This document shows positions 11,296 through 25,561 of a DNA stretch of 64,000 nucleotides, one piece after another (position 1 is the first letter of the stretch; every line of letters begins with the position of its first letter). The notes beneath the pieces were generated by a model. It was not told the origin of the DNA. It did no database searches and saw nothing but the letters and a program-made list of their open reading frames with translations. Source of the DNA: Phycomyces blakesleeanus NRRL 1555(-). Lineage: Eukaryota; Mucoromycota; Mucoromycetes; Mucorales; Phycomycetaceae. The DNA is taken from positions 496,001 through 560,000 of the forward strand of contig NW_017265138.1 in assembly GCF_001638985.1 (NCBI RefSeq). Reading direction: 5' to 3'. Position numbers and translations under genes: made by a program.

Positions 11296-12784
11296 CTACT
11301 TTAGTGGCTTTGATGCCTTTACAAAGACGGGTTGTACCCATGCATGATTAGCCAAAAGGCCAAAGAAGAACACAGAGACCTTGATAAAGATTCTATTTTC
11401 TAGATTGGTACTAATCTCATTTGCACCCAAAACCTTTTGGTGATATTCCATTGCCTTTGCAAATCCACCGAAAATACATTTACGATCGACAGGTTCAACA
11501 GCCACATCTACGTATCCCATTTCTACCAGCTTCTCTTTGTAGATCTCCGCAGACACTGCATTCTCTAGAGGAATCTCGACCGCCTTGCAGATCAAATTGA
11601 GGACCTGGCATTTCAAAGGCGTCATTGATTCCAACAGTAAAGGATCTAATGTGAGGTCATAGAGCGACAAAGTACCGCCTGGCACGAGACGTTCGAAACT
11701 GTCCCTGATAAAACGCCAGCGGGTGTTATAGTGATATGCAGAATCGATCGAAACAATAGATTCAAACATGTCTTCGTCTTTTAGACAGCGGCTGAGTTGG
11801 TCTGCTGAACCATGGACTAGAGACACCCGATTCTCAAGACTTTTGTAATCGAGTGACAGTCGACGTTGAGATAGTTTCCATTGACTGGCTTCATTCGTAA
11901 TTCCCTATAACCACAAAATAAAGAAGAAGAAGAAAAAGGTAAAATTAGGGATAAGAACAGTGTTCATTTCTAAATATATATATATATATATATATATATG
12001 GATTGGTGGGAAATATTGTGGATTAAATTTGATCAAGTTATCGGAGAGGGTTGGGGTCACCTTACAGTTACAGTGCATTTTTCATTTCCTGTGATAAACA
12101 AGTTTCGTTTTATCGTACAAGTTAGTGTGGTGTAATAGATACGTAGATGTATACGATTATTCTCATGATATATTTAATAAAATCTTACTTGCTAAAAGAA
12201 AGCATGAGTCGCCACAGCCATATCCTACATCTATTAGAATTAGAATTAGAATTAGAATTAGAATTAAAATTATGGTTAGAATGTAATGTAAATGTAATTT
12301 AATGTAACATATAATATAATAGAGCAAAAGATGCGAACCGATACTAGAGCCGAAATTTAAGAGCGATTCTCTCTTTTTAAATAATAATAATAGTAATTAA
12401 ATGGTAAAGCTTAAAGAAATATATGATATTATGATATATACCCAATATCCTTTTCTCTGTATTGGGGGGAATATTTTCTGTTGCCTTTGTCACCAATCGT
12501 TCGCAAGCATCTTTGTACGAAATCTTATCATCATCCCACAATCCCATATTGAGCCAAAAGGTCTTTGGAGGAATATCAAGATTAAATAACAAATGGTGTA
12601 GACCATAGATTTCGCCCTTGTTCCGTTCTTTTTGAGGGGAAGGGAATTGAAACAACATACTGGACAACAAATACGCCAGACCAAGAGCATGGCAGTACAA
12701 TAGACACCCTATCCAAGGTGTGTAATTGTACCATAGAAGGACAGGTAGGACTACAATGTAAGAAATGATACCAAGAAAAGACAT
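11296..12784 (-). CDS. Membrane-anchored SAM-dependent methyltransferase
   Basis: Class I SAM-dependent methyltransferase of unknown substrate. Four minus-strand exons: 12442..12784, 12189..12230, 12066..12088 and 11296..11904, giving 338 residues. The first ~45 residues form two hydrophobic stretches, suggesting an ER-anchored enzyme. Motif I (SAM-binding loop) is LDVGYGCGDS near residue 115, assembled across exons 1 and 2. A 23-nt exon supplies NEKCTVT, leading into GITNEASQW, the usual motif II region. Later motifs are FESIVSIDSAYHY and LVPGGTLSLYDLTLD. A hydrophobic stretch (KVSVFFFGLLANHAW) lies near the C-terminus. The arrangement recalls lipid or sterol methyltransferases, but the substrate cannot be read from sequence. 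It shares a 327-bp divergent promoter with UBC13. Confidence 0.82.
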
Positions 12785-13111
12785 TTTGTTCAAAGTTGTA
12801 CAAGAAAGAAAAGAAGAAAAACGGGTGTGATTCCCGGGATCTTTTTTATTGGTTTGTACAGACCCACCATCAGAAAGATATATATAACATAAAATAATAA
12901 AATTTCATTGAAGTACGTCACCCAATAAAAACCATCCATCCCACTCAAAACTGAATTTTTGTACACTTTTTTTTATTTCTCCTCTTTCTTATTTTATTTT
13001 ATTTTATTTTATTTTATATATATTTTGTACAGCTTATTATTAATAATATAAGCAACCTTACTTTATCTATTTATTTTTCATTCTCATTTTTATTTTTCTC
13101 TCATTAAAATC
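12785..13111. promoter_or_regulatory. Divergent promoter, methyltransferase / UBC13
   Basis: The 327 bases between two start codons on opposite strands must carry both promoters. It has an ATTGG/CCAAT-like element near 12849-12853, a second CCAAT near 12923, a TTTTA pentanucleotide run (about 12990-13016) and an A/T-rich leader before UBC13. Confidence 0.5.
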
Positions 13112-14081
<970 letters not shown>

Positions 14082-14126
14082 AGAAACTATTATATAATAT
14101 TATCTCCTTTACATCAAAGAAGAACA

Positions 14127-14158
<32 letters not shown>

Positions 14159-17100
14159 TATGCATTTTCCAGCCTCGAGAGATAAAGAAAATGAATGAAT
14201 TAACAATTGATTGAATGAATGAATTAAAAGAAAACGAAGAATTTAATGGATCTTTAACCATGGGATACTTCTCCAAACCTCAACAATGGAATCACCCTTT
14301 TCTTTTCTTTTAAAAAAAGATCAACTATTAGTGTTATCTTTCATTTCATTACCGAAATACATTTATTAGCATCGAGTTATTCGGCAGAGAAGATTATGAA
14401 GAAGAAAGCTAAAAGAACCACCGATATATCTAATAATGTAATAAAATTGAGACTATATAATTCGTTCATTCATACATAAAAATAAAGGAAATGAAACAAG
14501 AAGCAAAGGACTCGCTATGTCCTGTCATCAAATAAAAAGATCCAAATTTATAGTTTGGGGTGGACAGCTCAAAACGATCAAAAATTAGTTGAGCCAATCA
14601 AATTAGACTTTATTTGACATACCAATTTGTTTAAGATATGTTTCATAACAGCTAAAACCATATTCAAGGCTGCAATTGATAGCTTTTTTAAATAATAATA
14701 ATGCTAAACAAATATAAATTATGGTACGCCTTTTTGCTCAAATAATAAATAAATAAGAAAAAAGAGTAATTGACAGTTATTATAGCTGTATTGATACTAC
14801 CTTTTAATAAGACTATATATACACTCTTTCCGAAAATTATTGGCGCAAAAAGAGTTGCGAAAAGGGATCTTTTTTTTTATACACTTTGGTACATTCAATC
14901 TCTGTACCACTAATTTCTGGGAATACTGTAGATACATAGAAAGGGAAATTATGTATAGTAACATATACTGCCTATCTATTAAGAGTAAATGTGCTTAATC
15001 CGTAAAAGAGTCTTTGTTAAAAATAGTTTATTTTGAAGAATAAAAAAGGAATAAATAAACAAAAAAGTACGGATTGGCCAATTGAAGCTCTGAATTTACT
15101 TTGATTTACAATAGTAATGTACTTCTCCAGAGTTTAATCTTTGATTAATATTAAGCATTATATCAGAAATCAAAAAAGAAGAATGCATTTAAAAATAATA
15201 AAAATAAAGATGGTGTACTTTATTATAGAGGTGTAGACAGATAAATTGAACTTTTAATCCATAACAAACATGTCAAATCTGTATACAGTAAATCCCCAGA
15301 TATTATTGAATTATAGTCTTCCAACACCATGAAAGTTCTAGTGAAGTATATAGAACTAGTATGAAACTCACAATATCCAAATATCTAACCTTGAATATTA
15401 GATATCGTTGATTTTCTTATTTTCATATGAATATCCATTTCCCTTTTGGACTTATTTCTGGCAGGTATTTAAATACACTATATATAACAAATGCTAGATA
15501 TCTGCTATATTATAAGATACGTAACTAAGCCTGTTGAAACCTCCGGATGGGATCCACTTCATTAGATATTCACTATGTACGTGTACTTTTAAAAGAAGTT
15601 TTTAGTTAAAGGCTAATAATATTAATATATATATATACTGTCATGATTGTTGTTGTTGTTTGTTAAAATATACAAGGCAGTAAAAAGACGTTCGAAACAT
15701 AAAATTAGAAAAATCAGCGATCCCAATTGTGAATTTTTGCATGAATATAGACGGTGTTTAACACTTCTTCTAGGTCTTTCCCTTTTTTTTTTTTAAAAAA
15801 AAAAGAGAGATTTGGGGCTCAATTTCTCTCCAGACTTCTCATCATCATCTTTGGATGAACTTATTTTGGGTATTTCTCACTTCATTTTATCCATGTCACA
15901 AAAAAAACCAATGGTCCAATAGATATTTGCGTAAGCATTGGTTGCACCCTCGGCACTTCACATGAGATGATCATTTCCAGAAGGTTCTTTTTTATATGTT
16001 ACCTTTAACCCAAGATGTGAAGCTACCTTGACTATACTCAACTTCTGAAGAGTCAAAAACAAGCTTGGCTCTATCCCACTTTTTGTTTGTTTGTTTATTA
16101 GCTGGTTGGTTGGTTGGTTATTTGTTTGATCGTTTGTTTAGCCGTACACTCAAATGATTTCTGGCTTTAATGAAAGCAACCAAAAGATGTATTCAAATAA
16201 ATGGTTTTAACAAAATATATATCTTCGCTGTACATCTACTTCTATACAGCTCTTCTTGACTATTTTTTTTACATGATCATCCTATTAGTTACTCGCTTCT
16301 TCTATCTCACTGACACAGGTACATGCAAAGGAAAAACAAAACACACTCTTTGATGAAATTTACGTTGGAACATAAAACTTGCCTTTCATAAATGTAGATT
16401 GTTCCATTACTTAAGTGTAGTAATGTTTGAGTTATGTGCCGTCCTGAAAGGAACGATTGTTTATTAAACAAATAAGACATATATCAACATCTGCTTAGTA
16501 TCAGTAACAATGGAGGTTCTTTCTATTTGAAAAACGAACAAACAAACAAAAGAAGAGAAAGATGAGGAGGAGGTGGCTAATATGATTTAAGTGAGTAGTC
16601 GTAGAATAGTAATAAAAGGTAGAGATAGATAAAGAGAAAGTCCTTTGTTATTTGAAGAATTCTTCTTGATCTATATGAGCATGGTAACGCTTGGGATATA
16701 TACCTTATATTATACTACCTGAGAGATAAAAGCTTGATGTTAGTCGATGAAAATGAGAAAAATAAAAGTAGAAATAGCAGAAGAAGAATAGTAAAAAAGC
16801 AAATTCTGATGTGCAAAAATCGGTCAGTGATCGGACAAGGGTTACTGCAGAATCTCCATAAAGTTCACTTTCTCTTTGCATACATTTTTGTTTTATTTTT
16901 GGAAGAAGAAGAAAAATGAAACTTTTACACAAGGGCGATCAGTCATTTGACCTTGCGTCATAATATATTCTACTTAATTGCTAGCAGCTTCTTTAACTTC
17001 CAGAAAAAAAAGAAAAAAAAACAGTGTATACTTTTTGATATTTGATCTTTTTTTAATGAGAAATAAAATGAAGGAAATGTAGCAAAAAAAAGGGTTATGG

Positions 17101-19914
17101 TGCCTTGGTCTTCTTTTCTCTTTATCGAATAAAGACAAAAGACTAGAATTAAATGAATTTCTAGATCTTGTGAAGTTGAGGACACATAGCAGCAAATACA
17201 TATTTCAAAGCAGCAAGGACATGTCATACTTTCTCTCACCCAACTCAACCTTGACGTCTTTCTGTAAAGCCAGCCACGGTGGTTGAAGATAAGGACGAGT
17301 TTATCATATAAGACAATAGTCATAGAACAAGCATTATAGACTAGGCTCAAAAAGTCGATTCCTTATCTTTTAACAGCTCTCTGGGGGTAATGAGGAGCAA
17401 GCTGGATCAATATTACGACTGTCCTGACATCCAATAGAACATCAATTACTATTCAAAATATTTGGTTTCACCTTAAGGAACACACGGTTCGTAGTTTTAA
17501 AGTGCCTCGCGTATGTCTTTACTTCTCTCCCTCTCTTTTTGAGGCTTATCAGATCCATATTTTAGAGCTTCTTATACTATGCCATTTGTTTATATTATTG
17601 AATATACACAGAAAACTCCTACCAAGAAAACTCCACATGTCTCAGATCGTCAATACATGATGATCTTCATGTACAATCTTGAATGCAAGGGTTTACTCAT
17701 AAACTCAGGCAAGCTGAAAATAAAGAAGAGGGAAAAAAGAGAAGAAAAAAAAGAGAAAAGGATCGGGCGATCAGCATCGGCATCGGCAGCTCTCGGCCAA
17801 ACTCAATAAAATAAAAGACCTTATCATCAAAAGCAAAAGGTTTTAATAAGCCTGAAAGTATTTAATGGTTACTTTTTTCTTGATGAACTATAGGTAAACG
17901 AATTAATTGACGCGTATTGAGGCCTATAAACTTGCTTTATAAGAAGTGAGAATATCTGTTCTATTGTTTTCAATGATTGGCCCAGTTATAACAAAGCATA
18001 CCTATACATACACATATCCACACATTTCTTTTTTTGGTTTGGACATAGCGTCATCGATCCTCTCTTTTTTACGGCAAAAATGAGGCAAGTTTTGGCCATC
18101 ACCATTATTTTTAAAGAAAAAAAAAGCCTATACAAACACGATTTTACTTGAAGAGTCTTCAAGAGATAGCAAACCCGTACAAAGTAAAGCTTCTCGTGTT
18201 TGTGCCATGTACGTCCTGAGAACCGTACTGGAAATAATTAATATTGAGAGCTGCGTGTGTAAATATTCTATTATAAACCGTCTAGTTTATTTTATTTTTA
18301 CACAGATGAGCACATATGTCGGCTTTTTTCTTCTTTTGGGGAGAGGGCATAATGGTCGAGATGTTCTTCAGCCTACTCCCATCTTCTGGCTTGGCTATTC
18401 ACAGAATCTATTGTTCCCGGGCTCATGTATCAATCTATAATATTTCTATATTTCCATACTATTACTAATATTAGTTTAGTAATATGGGCTTGTTGTTGTT
18501 ATTGTTGTGATTGCGGTGGCTGTGGTTGTGGGGTGATTCTGTATTAACCAATGTTTTCTTATTCTTATTCTTATCCCTTTGCTTACAGATGTATACTATC
18601 AAGCATGAGGGATCTATAATTGGAAAGGTCTTGTGATGATTAAAAGCGAACGACGTATTTTTTTTATGATATCACACTTGTAAATATGATCTATAAAGAT
18701 AACAGAGTATTTGATCGATAGTTATTATAGCAATTATGTTACAATTGATTAGAGCTGGATAGTCTCTTTCTATATATCTTTTTCTATTTATTTATTTTTT
18801 TAGATAATGTGGTATTGATGAATAAATCATCTCAATATAATCAAACGATCATACCTAGATTTTATCATTTAATAAAGGTTTCTTTTCGTTAAAAAGTAGT
18901 AGAATATAATCACCTATTACTTTAGTACCTCTTTAGCAATCAATCGCTTTAAATCGCACCAAAAAAAATATACCTGAATAAAGCCTAAACCTTACCTTAC
19001 CTCTTCTATCTTCTTCTTCTTTTCTCTTACTCTCTCTCTCTCTTGCTCTTTTGTTTTCTCGGATATTTTTATGCTTGAACATTTAACCTTTCTTTTGTTG
19101 ATGTAACCAGGGTCTAGGATACAACTAGAGGCGCCGTTATTTTCATATTGTTTTTTTTTGGCTGCATGAATTTTGTGGTATTTTTAATTTTCTTGAATAT
19201 TGGTAATAAAATAATAAAATGTCTATATATAAAAAAAATTAAAAGAATTGAAAAAGAATAATTGTAGGAGTTGTACGTGGTTTTAATTTTACACGTTCCG
19301 CCAAAGAGCGGTCATATGCTCGTTCAAGTGAAACCAAAGCCAATCGACATAGCCAACAAAGGATTTGCATACATGAATTTCGAGGTTTTTATTTTTCTTT
19401 TCGTTTTTTACTGTACAGATATATGTATTTTCCTCTATAGAATTGAATTGAACAGCCGTAAAGGATTTTGTATAAAAGGCCAATGTAAAAATCGATCCAA
19501 TTCTCTTCTTCTTTCTGTATTTACTACTACTCTCTATTTTTTTATACTTCTTCACCTCGAAAATATACATACTTATATTTATATTTATCAACTGCAACTT
19601 TTATCTTATCCGACGAATTTGTAAAAACACTCCAAGTTTTACAAATTAATTACGAAAGCACGAAAAAAGCAAGCCAGACGAAGTCCAAAAAAATACAACA
19701 GTAAACGAAAGTAAATTCAGTCACCAAAAACACTTGTTTTGATTATTCTATCCAAGGTAACACATCAATTTGTTTTTTAAAAAAAAACAACCGTGCATAT
19801 TTTGTTTCTTATACAAAAAAATAATCTGACACATTTCTTCGCTTTTAGATCTTCATTACTCCCCTCTATACTATATATACACTTAATTTCTTCATTTGTT
19901 TAATTTGTTCCGAA
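14082..19914. other. 5.8-kb gene-free block upstream of the MedA-like gene
   Basis: This is the longest non-coding stretch in the window. Frames on both strands are short, leucine/phenylalanine/lysine-rich and without domain signals. It contains a T12A10 palindrome (15784-15805), GTTTG/GTTGG repeats near 16085-16125, (AT)n tracts, and short GC-richer islands near 17460-17520, 17760-17800 and 18480-18540. No transposase, tRNA or terminal repeats were recognised. A TATA-like CTATATATAC lies near 19870, just before the MedA-like start. It may hold a long regulated promoter or an untranslated leader. Confidence 0.5.
15784..15805. repeat. T12A10 palindrome, intergenic
   Basis: Homopolymer T run joined to an A run, flanked by CCC and GAGAG, in the gene-free block. 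It shows the same structure as the intronic copies. Confidence 0.8.
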
Positions 19915-22165
19915 ATGACCTACAATTCCAAGCGCTGTAAGTTTCTCTTTCATATATTTCACTTAATTTTTTGTCTCTGATTAATTATTTGATTTACATT
20001 TTTTTAATTTATTTTATTTTATTTTTTATTTTATACAGACAATCCTTACGGCTTTGCTGGAGGAAACAATGTGTCCAACAGAACCCCAAAGGTCACAGAC
20101 CCAAGACTCGAGACAGTCTCTTACGAAGCTGAGAGACAGAGCACCCAGAGTCTGTCCCCAGTCAACACCGAGAGCCCTCAGCCCATCGACAACGCGTACT
20201 TGATCTATTCTCAAGACTTCAAGAACGAAGGATCGGATAGCAACGCAAGTCCCAAGTCCGAAGGCGATATGAGCCACGGTTCAAACACCACTACTAACAG
20301 TAGTTCGTCCGAGAGCGCAAACGCAAACGCTGCCCAGCCCGGTCCAAACGGCCATCAGTATTTGCAGCCTGCCATCTCTGTTGATCCCAATGCCACCATT
20401 GATCCAGTTCCTCAGGAAGCTTTTGTTTCTCAGATTCCATCTCAGAACATGTCTCCCCAGGTGAATGTTCCCCAAGTGAACAACGGTCCTCAGTTGGACA
20501 ACGGTCCTCAGTTGGACAACGGTCCTCAGTTGAACAGCGGTCCTCAGTTGAGCAACGGCTCTCAAGTCAGTGGTCCAGACTACCAGCCTACTCAGTTCAA
20601 CAGCCCTCAGCTTGCCGACCAGAGTAACACCCCGGAATATGTTCCCCAGGTTCCTGTTCAACCTACTGTCCAACAGGCCAGAGAGGGTTACACGAGTTCG
20701 ATTTATGCAGTCAATTCTCAGCTCACCGCAGCTCAGCTCCATACTCCTCCTGTTCCTGCTCTCGCTCCCCTTGCGCCCAATGGTAGATTCCAGCAAAGCA
20801 ATCTTGCTCAAAGACGCCAAGCTGGAAATCAAGTCAACCACCCAGGTTTTACCTATGGTCAAGCTCCACCTTTTGTAAGCATTTCTAACTATATATATTT
20901 AAAAAAATGTTTACGAATTAAACATATTTACTAATCAGTTTTATTTTATTTCATTTTTGAAAATAATAATAGGCTGTTGCACCTCAACCAGGTTCCTTCT
21001 ATGAAGCCACTCCTCGCCCCATAGTTGGTCAAGAACCTACCGCAATGGCAGCCAATATATCGGCTTCGGTTTCGCAAACCAATGCCTATGTGAATGACAC
21101 CCGTCAGCTCGTTCAGCAAATTAGTCCCCACCCAGGCAATCCATACGGTCTTCCACCTTTCGGCATTAACGCCCCTGTTCAACATACGAGTCATATAAAC
21201 ATGGCTTACCAAAGAGTCCAATCGCAACAGGCTGCTCAACAGGCCGTCTATCAACTTGGTCCACATGGACAGTTCAATCAGCCTACTCAGAACATGGCTC
21301 AAGGCTGTAAGTTCGATGCTTATATATATATATATACTTATATATTTTTACTGACTTTTTTTTTGTAAATTTCACAGTTAACCATCCGGTTCAACAGCCT
21401 ATGCCCAACTCTGGCTATAATCCGGTGCCTACGAACTTTGCCAATCCTTATGGAAGCGCTGCCTACGAGAGCACCGAACTTCAAGTCCAAAATGGAGTTC
21501 CAGCACAAGGCCAAGGCCAAATTGGTGCGCCACGCAATGAACGATTCGTTGTTTCTACTGTCTCAGGACCCCCCGAAGGTGAGGCCCCACCCGATCAAGC
21601 CCAAGTATCTGAAGGTCCTCTACTGCCTAACCTTGTCTCGCGTCCAACCTTGACAATTGTAGGAGACCTCGGAGGCATGGTCAATGGTTGGAGTCCTGAT
21701 GAAGTCGCAAGCGGCAGAAGACTGGTCCAGTTCCACAGTGTATGGACAAACAGTACAGTCAGATGCGTCGTAGAACGTTACCACTCTGGTTCTTCTACTA
21801 TCCATCCCAACGATGTGACCCGCTCCATTGCTTCTTGCATTCGCTGGCCTGGAACCAACAAGTACTACATCACTTCTGTTGACTGCATCAACATAATCCA
21901 GAGCATCATGAATATCAGACTTCAAGTTGAAGAAAAGAACCGAGTCCGCCGCAACTTGGAAGGATACAAGCCTATCACTGTCAGCAAGTGCCACCCCGAG
22001 ACTGCCGATTTCTTCAAGCTCATCATGGGTTTCCAAAACCCAAAGCCTCGCAACATTGAAAAAGACATCAAGGTCTTTCCCTGGGAAACTCTCGAAGATG
22101 CCTTGCAAAAGGTTGTAATCAAGTATACCGCCGCAAGATTCGTAAACAGAAACGCACCTCAATAG
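19915..22165 (+). CDS. MedA (medusa)-like developmental regulator
   Basis: Predicted nuclear regulator related to the ascomycete MedA/Acr1/Ren1 family, which controls sporulation structures and adherence. Exons 19915..19936, 20039..20874, 20973..21306 and 21378..22165 give 659 residues. The first 480 residues are disordered, rich in Q, N, P and S, with a six-residue NGPQLD repeat encoded around 20482-20570. The conserved C-terminal domain is clear: GWSPDEVASGRRLVQF, CIRWPGTNKYYITSVDCI, then RLQVEEKNRVRRNLEGYKP, and FFKLIMGFQNPKPRNIEKD followed by KVFPWETL, which are diagnostic of this family. The tiny first exon encodes MTYNSKR and a split tyrosine codon. The gene sits behind 5.8 kb without other genes, fitting a complex promoter. 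The family call rests on the C-terminal domain; a role in this fungus is inference. Confidence 0.85.
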
Positions 22166-25100
22166 GCTATACTTTATTAAACAACCAATTACATAATTTC
22201 TTGATCTTCTTTTTGCCCTGCCTGTCTTACTTGTTGCCCACTCCACTCCTTTTAATCTACTATACTTTACTTTATTTTATTACGCCTTAATTCTTGCTCA
22301 CTTTACCACCCTCGTATATATGTACATGTATTACTCTTCTTCTTTAATAATCATAAACGATTTATGAAATAAAACAGCAACCCTGTATTAAAAAATATAA
22401 AAAATATATAAAAAATAAAAATAAAAAAAAATAAAACCAAACTTTCGAGACTTTTATTTTGTAAAAATAAACTTTAAAGTTTAATTCACTTTTTTTTTTC
22501 TCTTTTTATTCTTCTCTATTTCTCTTTATTTACCTTTCTATTGCCATTTCTTGAAGATTTTATAAGTCAAGACACACTAGAATAATTTTTCTTAAAATGG
22601 CTCTAATCCATAGTATAATAAATTAAATGTAAATGATATGTTTCCATGTAAATAAAATGTATATACGACTGCCTTTGTTTGATTATATATTACTTGTAAA
22701 GTTTTCGATAGAAAGTCCATACTTCTATATATATGTATATATATATATATATATTTAAGAAATAAAGCATACATCTTGATAATCTTAAGAATACTAGGAA
22801 AATAATTTTCCGGGAGTATGATCATGTTCACTCAAGAAGTTCCTTATAAGTAAGTCAAATAAGTCATATTAAAAACGAGAATTGAAAGATTAAGAAGAAG
22901 AACAAAAGATTTATATATATATTTTGGCTATTATTGAGTTATCAAAGGACGTAAATTGCCATTGTCTCATATATAACAAATAAAATCCAGAATAGTAAGA
23001 TTGCAAACTCCTGTACTATTCCAGAAATAAAGACTGAACAGTAACGTGATTTTCTAGGCGTATTGTAAGACAAAGCAGGAAAATATCAAGTTACTATTTT
23101 TTTTTGGAAAACATACTGTACATATAATATGTACATATAATAAACCCAAAAAAAAAGAACCAGATAATTTACGGTGTCAGTCAGCCAAAGTAGTAGCTTG
23201 TGCTTATAAAAGAATAACAGGTTTTTCTTGCTTTACCAAATGAATAACAAATAACAAGTAGCAGACATGGATACCTTGAAGGTAGTTTGTGTAGTATGTA
23301 CAGTGTTTCGATTATCTACATAAATGATCCCAGAACCAGCTTGTTTTTAAAGCTATTTCATATACCCTGTGATTCAGGATACATGCTCCCTGAGGATCTT
23401 GTGGAATACATATTCAAATCTACCTGTAGTATTAAAATAAACTAGACTTGTCATCTATGTACTTGAATAAATACATTATGTACATTAATTTTAATTCAAT
23501 GTATATGTGTATGTATATGTAAGGTTATATTATTATAATGTAGGATACACTACTTTATTGCATGCTCTTGTATGTATGTGTATATATAAAAACCTTTCCG
23601 TATAATTTAATATGATAAACAAATTTATCAATGTATTGGACCTTTGAAATGATATGGTTGATTTGATACGGTACAGTTACAGGTTACCCGGATTGAATGT
23701 AACTCAGAATCATCGCATAAAAAAAAAGTGTGTATGCGTAAATGAGTATAATTTAAACTAATTTTACTGACCACTCAGTGTGAAAATAAAACTCCTACTA
23801 TGATCCCATCGTATCCGGGCAGGACTGGCAGACATAATTTTACCTGATCTAAAAGAATTTTTCTCCTTGTAATCGGAAAGGGCCATATTTCTTAAACGTA
23901 GTAATATTATGAAACTTCTTTCTTTTTTTAAAAAATTATATATTAACTACTTTACCATTACTACAAATCTTAAATCAATAAAATGGTTCTCTTGCCATTT
24001 CTATTGTCTTATTGCACACAGCCTATAGTTTACTAATATAAATACACATGTATTCTCCCTCCTTCCCTCTTTCTCTCTCTCTTTCGATGCCGCGGGATAA
24101 TACACGCCGCCTAAAATTATACTGACCTGTCAAAAACTATAAATCTTTTTATTTTTCTTTTCTATTCTTTTTGTCCATTTTAGTCTAGAGGTTAAATCGA
24201 AGAACTCTAGAACTGATAGCATAATATTAATTTGTAAGGTTAGGTTTTTGACACTGATAAAAGGTATTAAAATATGGCTTAGCTTTAACAATTGGTGTAT
24301 GAAGCTGTAGCCAGAATACAACATAATCAATAATAAAGTTTAAATTATTAAAGCAAAAACAACAACAACAATAGCTCTAAAAAGAAAAGAAAAAAGAATA
24401 TACATATTCAAGTAGGATATATATACATATAATAGTGATTTAATGATCTATCTAATAAACACAGATACTCACGGAAATTTTTGCCATTCAAAATCCAAGG
24501 ACCCTGTGGGATGAACTAGAGTTGCAAAATTTTCTCTTGTATATACACACATGAAAGAATCAAAAGATTATTAAGCTAGCCAACCTTTTGGTTTAATCCC
24601 AATCGAAAATTATATAACACATATTAAATAACGTTTTTGATATTATACATATATTTTCTTATTTTATCATTTTGTGCGCATAAATTATTTTTCAATATCT
24701 TTACGATGTCTAGGAATGGCTTCAAAGAGCATTAAAGGTTAAAATAGTAAAAGTGACATTTAGGTCTGCAAGATAAGTAATCCAAAATAGAATTCAGTGT
24801 GTTTGTACACCTAATATTCTGAACAGTGCGGTAATATGTGTAACATTAACAAAACCTACGCCTTTTACCAGGTGTGCGTATGTGCGTTGTAGCAGTGTAC
24901 TATAATCCGTTCGTAAAGGTTCCTTGTAGCCACTTTATAATGGTATAAAGAAATACTAGTATATCAAGTCTACTATTATTCACTAATTGTTTTTTAACAT
25001 ATATATATTCGATTGTACCTAAAAGCTGGTTGTAATGTATAGCCATTTTTTTATCGCTTTAATTACCAGCCCTGGGTTTGTATATAAATCTTTGTTGGTA

Positions 25101-25561
25101 TTGTTGTACTCTTATTTGAAGGTTTCTAAACCAGGATTGTTAAGAAACCAAAGGTATTCACTGAAATATACAACACTTTTCGTAGTTTCTAGAGTGGATA
25201 TCTTACTGCTGTCCTAAATTTCTGCCACATTATACAAAAATCACACGCTACAAGAGGCATATTTTCCAGTCTTTTTAAAGCATCCTTCCCTTCAGACCTT
25301 CCAGTAATTCTAGCTACTCCACACAAGTTGACCCTCAAAAAAAGAAGAAGAAAAAGCAAGAAAAGAAACCACTCTCCCCTTTCTATTCATTCATTTATTT
25401 ATTTGATTGATTGATTGTTAATTACATTATTTCTTGTATTGGTTTTTGATTTGTCTTTGGTGCGAACCCAATCGAATTATATTTAACAAATATAATTTTG
25501 TGAAAATACACAAAGATGCATTATGAATCTAGGTGATACTATACTACTTTGTTTGAATAGA
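22166..25561. other. 3.4-kb AT-rich block without recognised genes
   Basis: No coding frame with protein-like composition was found on either strand. Sequence is dominated by A/T runs, (AT)n tracts (about 22730-22755) and poly-A stretches. A small GC-richer patch with CCGCGG lies near 24090. No tRNA B-box or inverted terminal repeat was recognised. Confidence 0.5.

Noticed and set aside
16970..17350. 126-codon minus-strand frame in the MedA upstream block
   Set aside because: Cysteine-, phenylalanine- and lysine-rich translation of AT-rich DNA, no domain and no splice partners.
20281..20862. 193-codon minus-strand frame opposite the MedA-like gene
   Set aside because: Mirror of the glutamine/asparagine-rich NGPQLD repeats; no independent support.
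22166..25561. Possible decayed gene or centromere-like block
   Set aside because: High A/T content alone is not evidence; the same composition is seen in all long spacers here.
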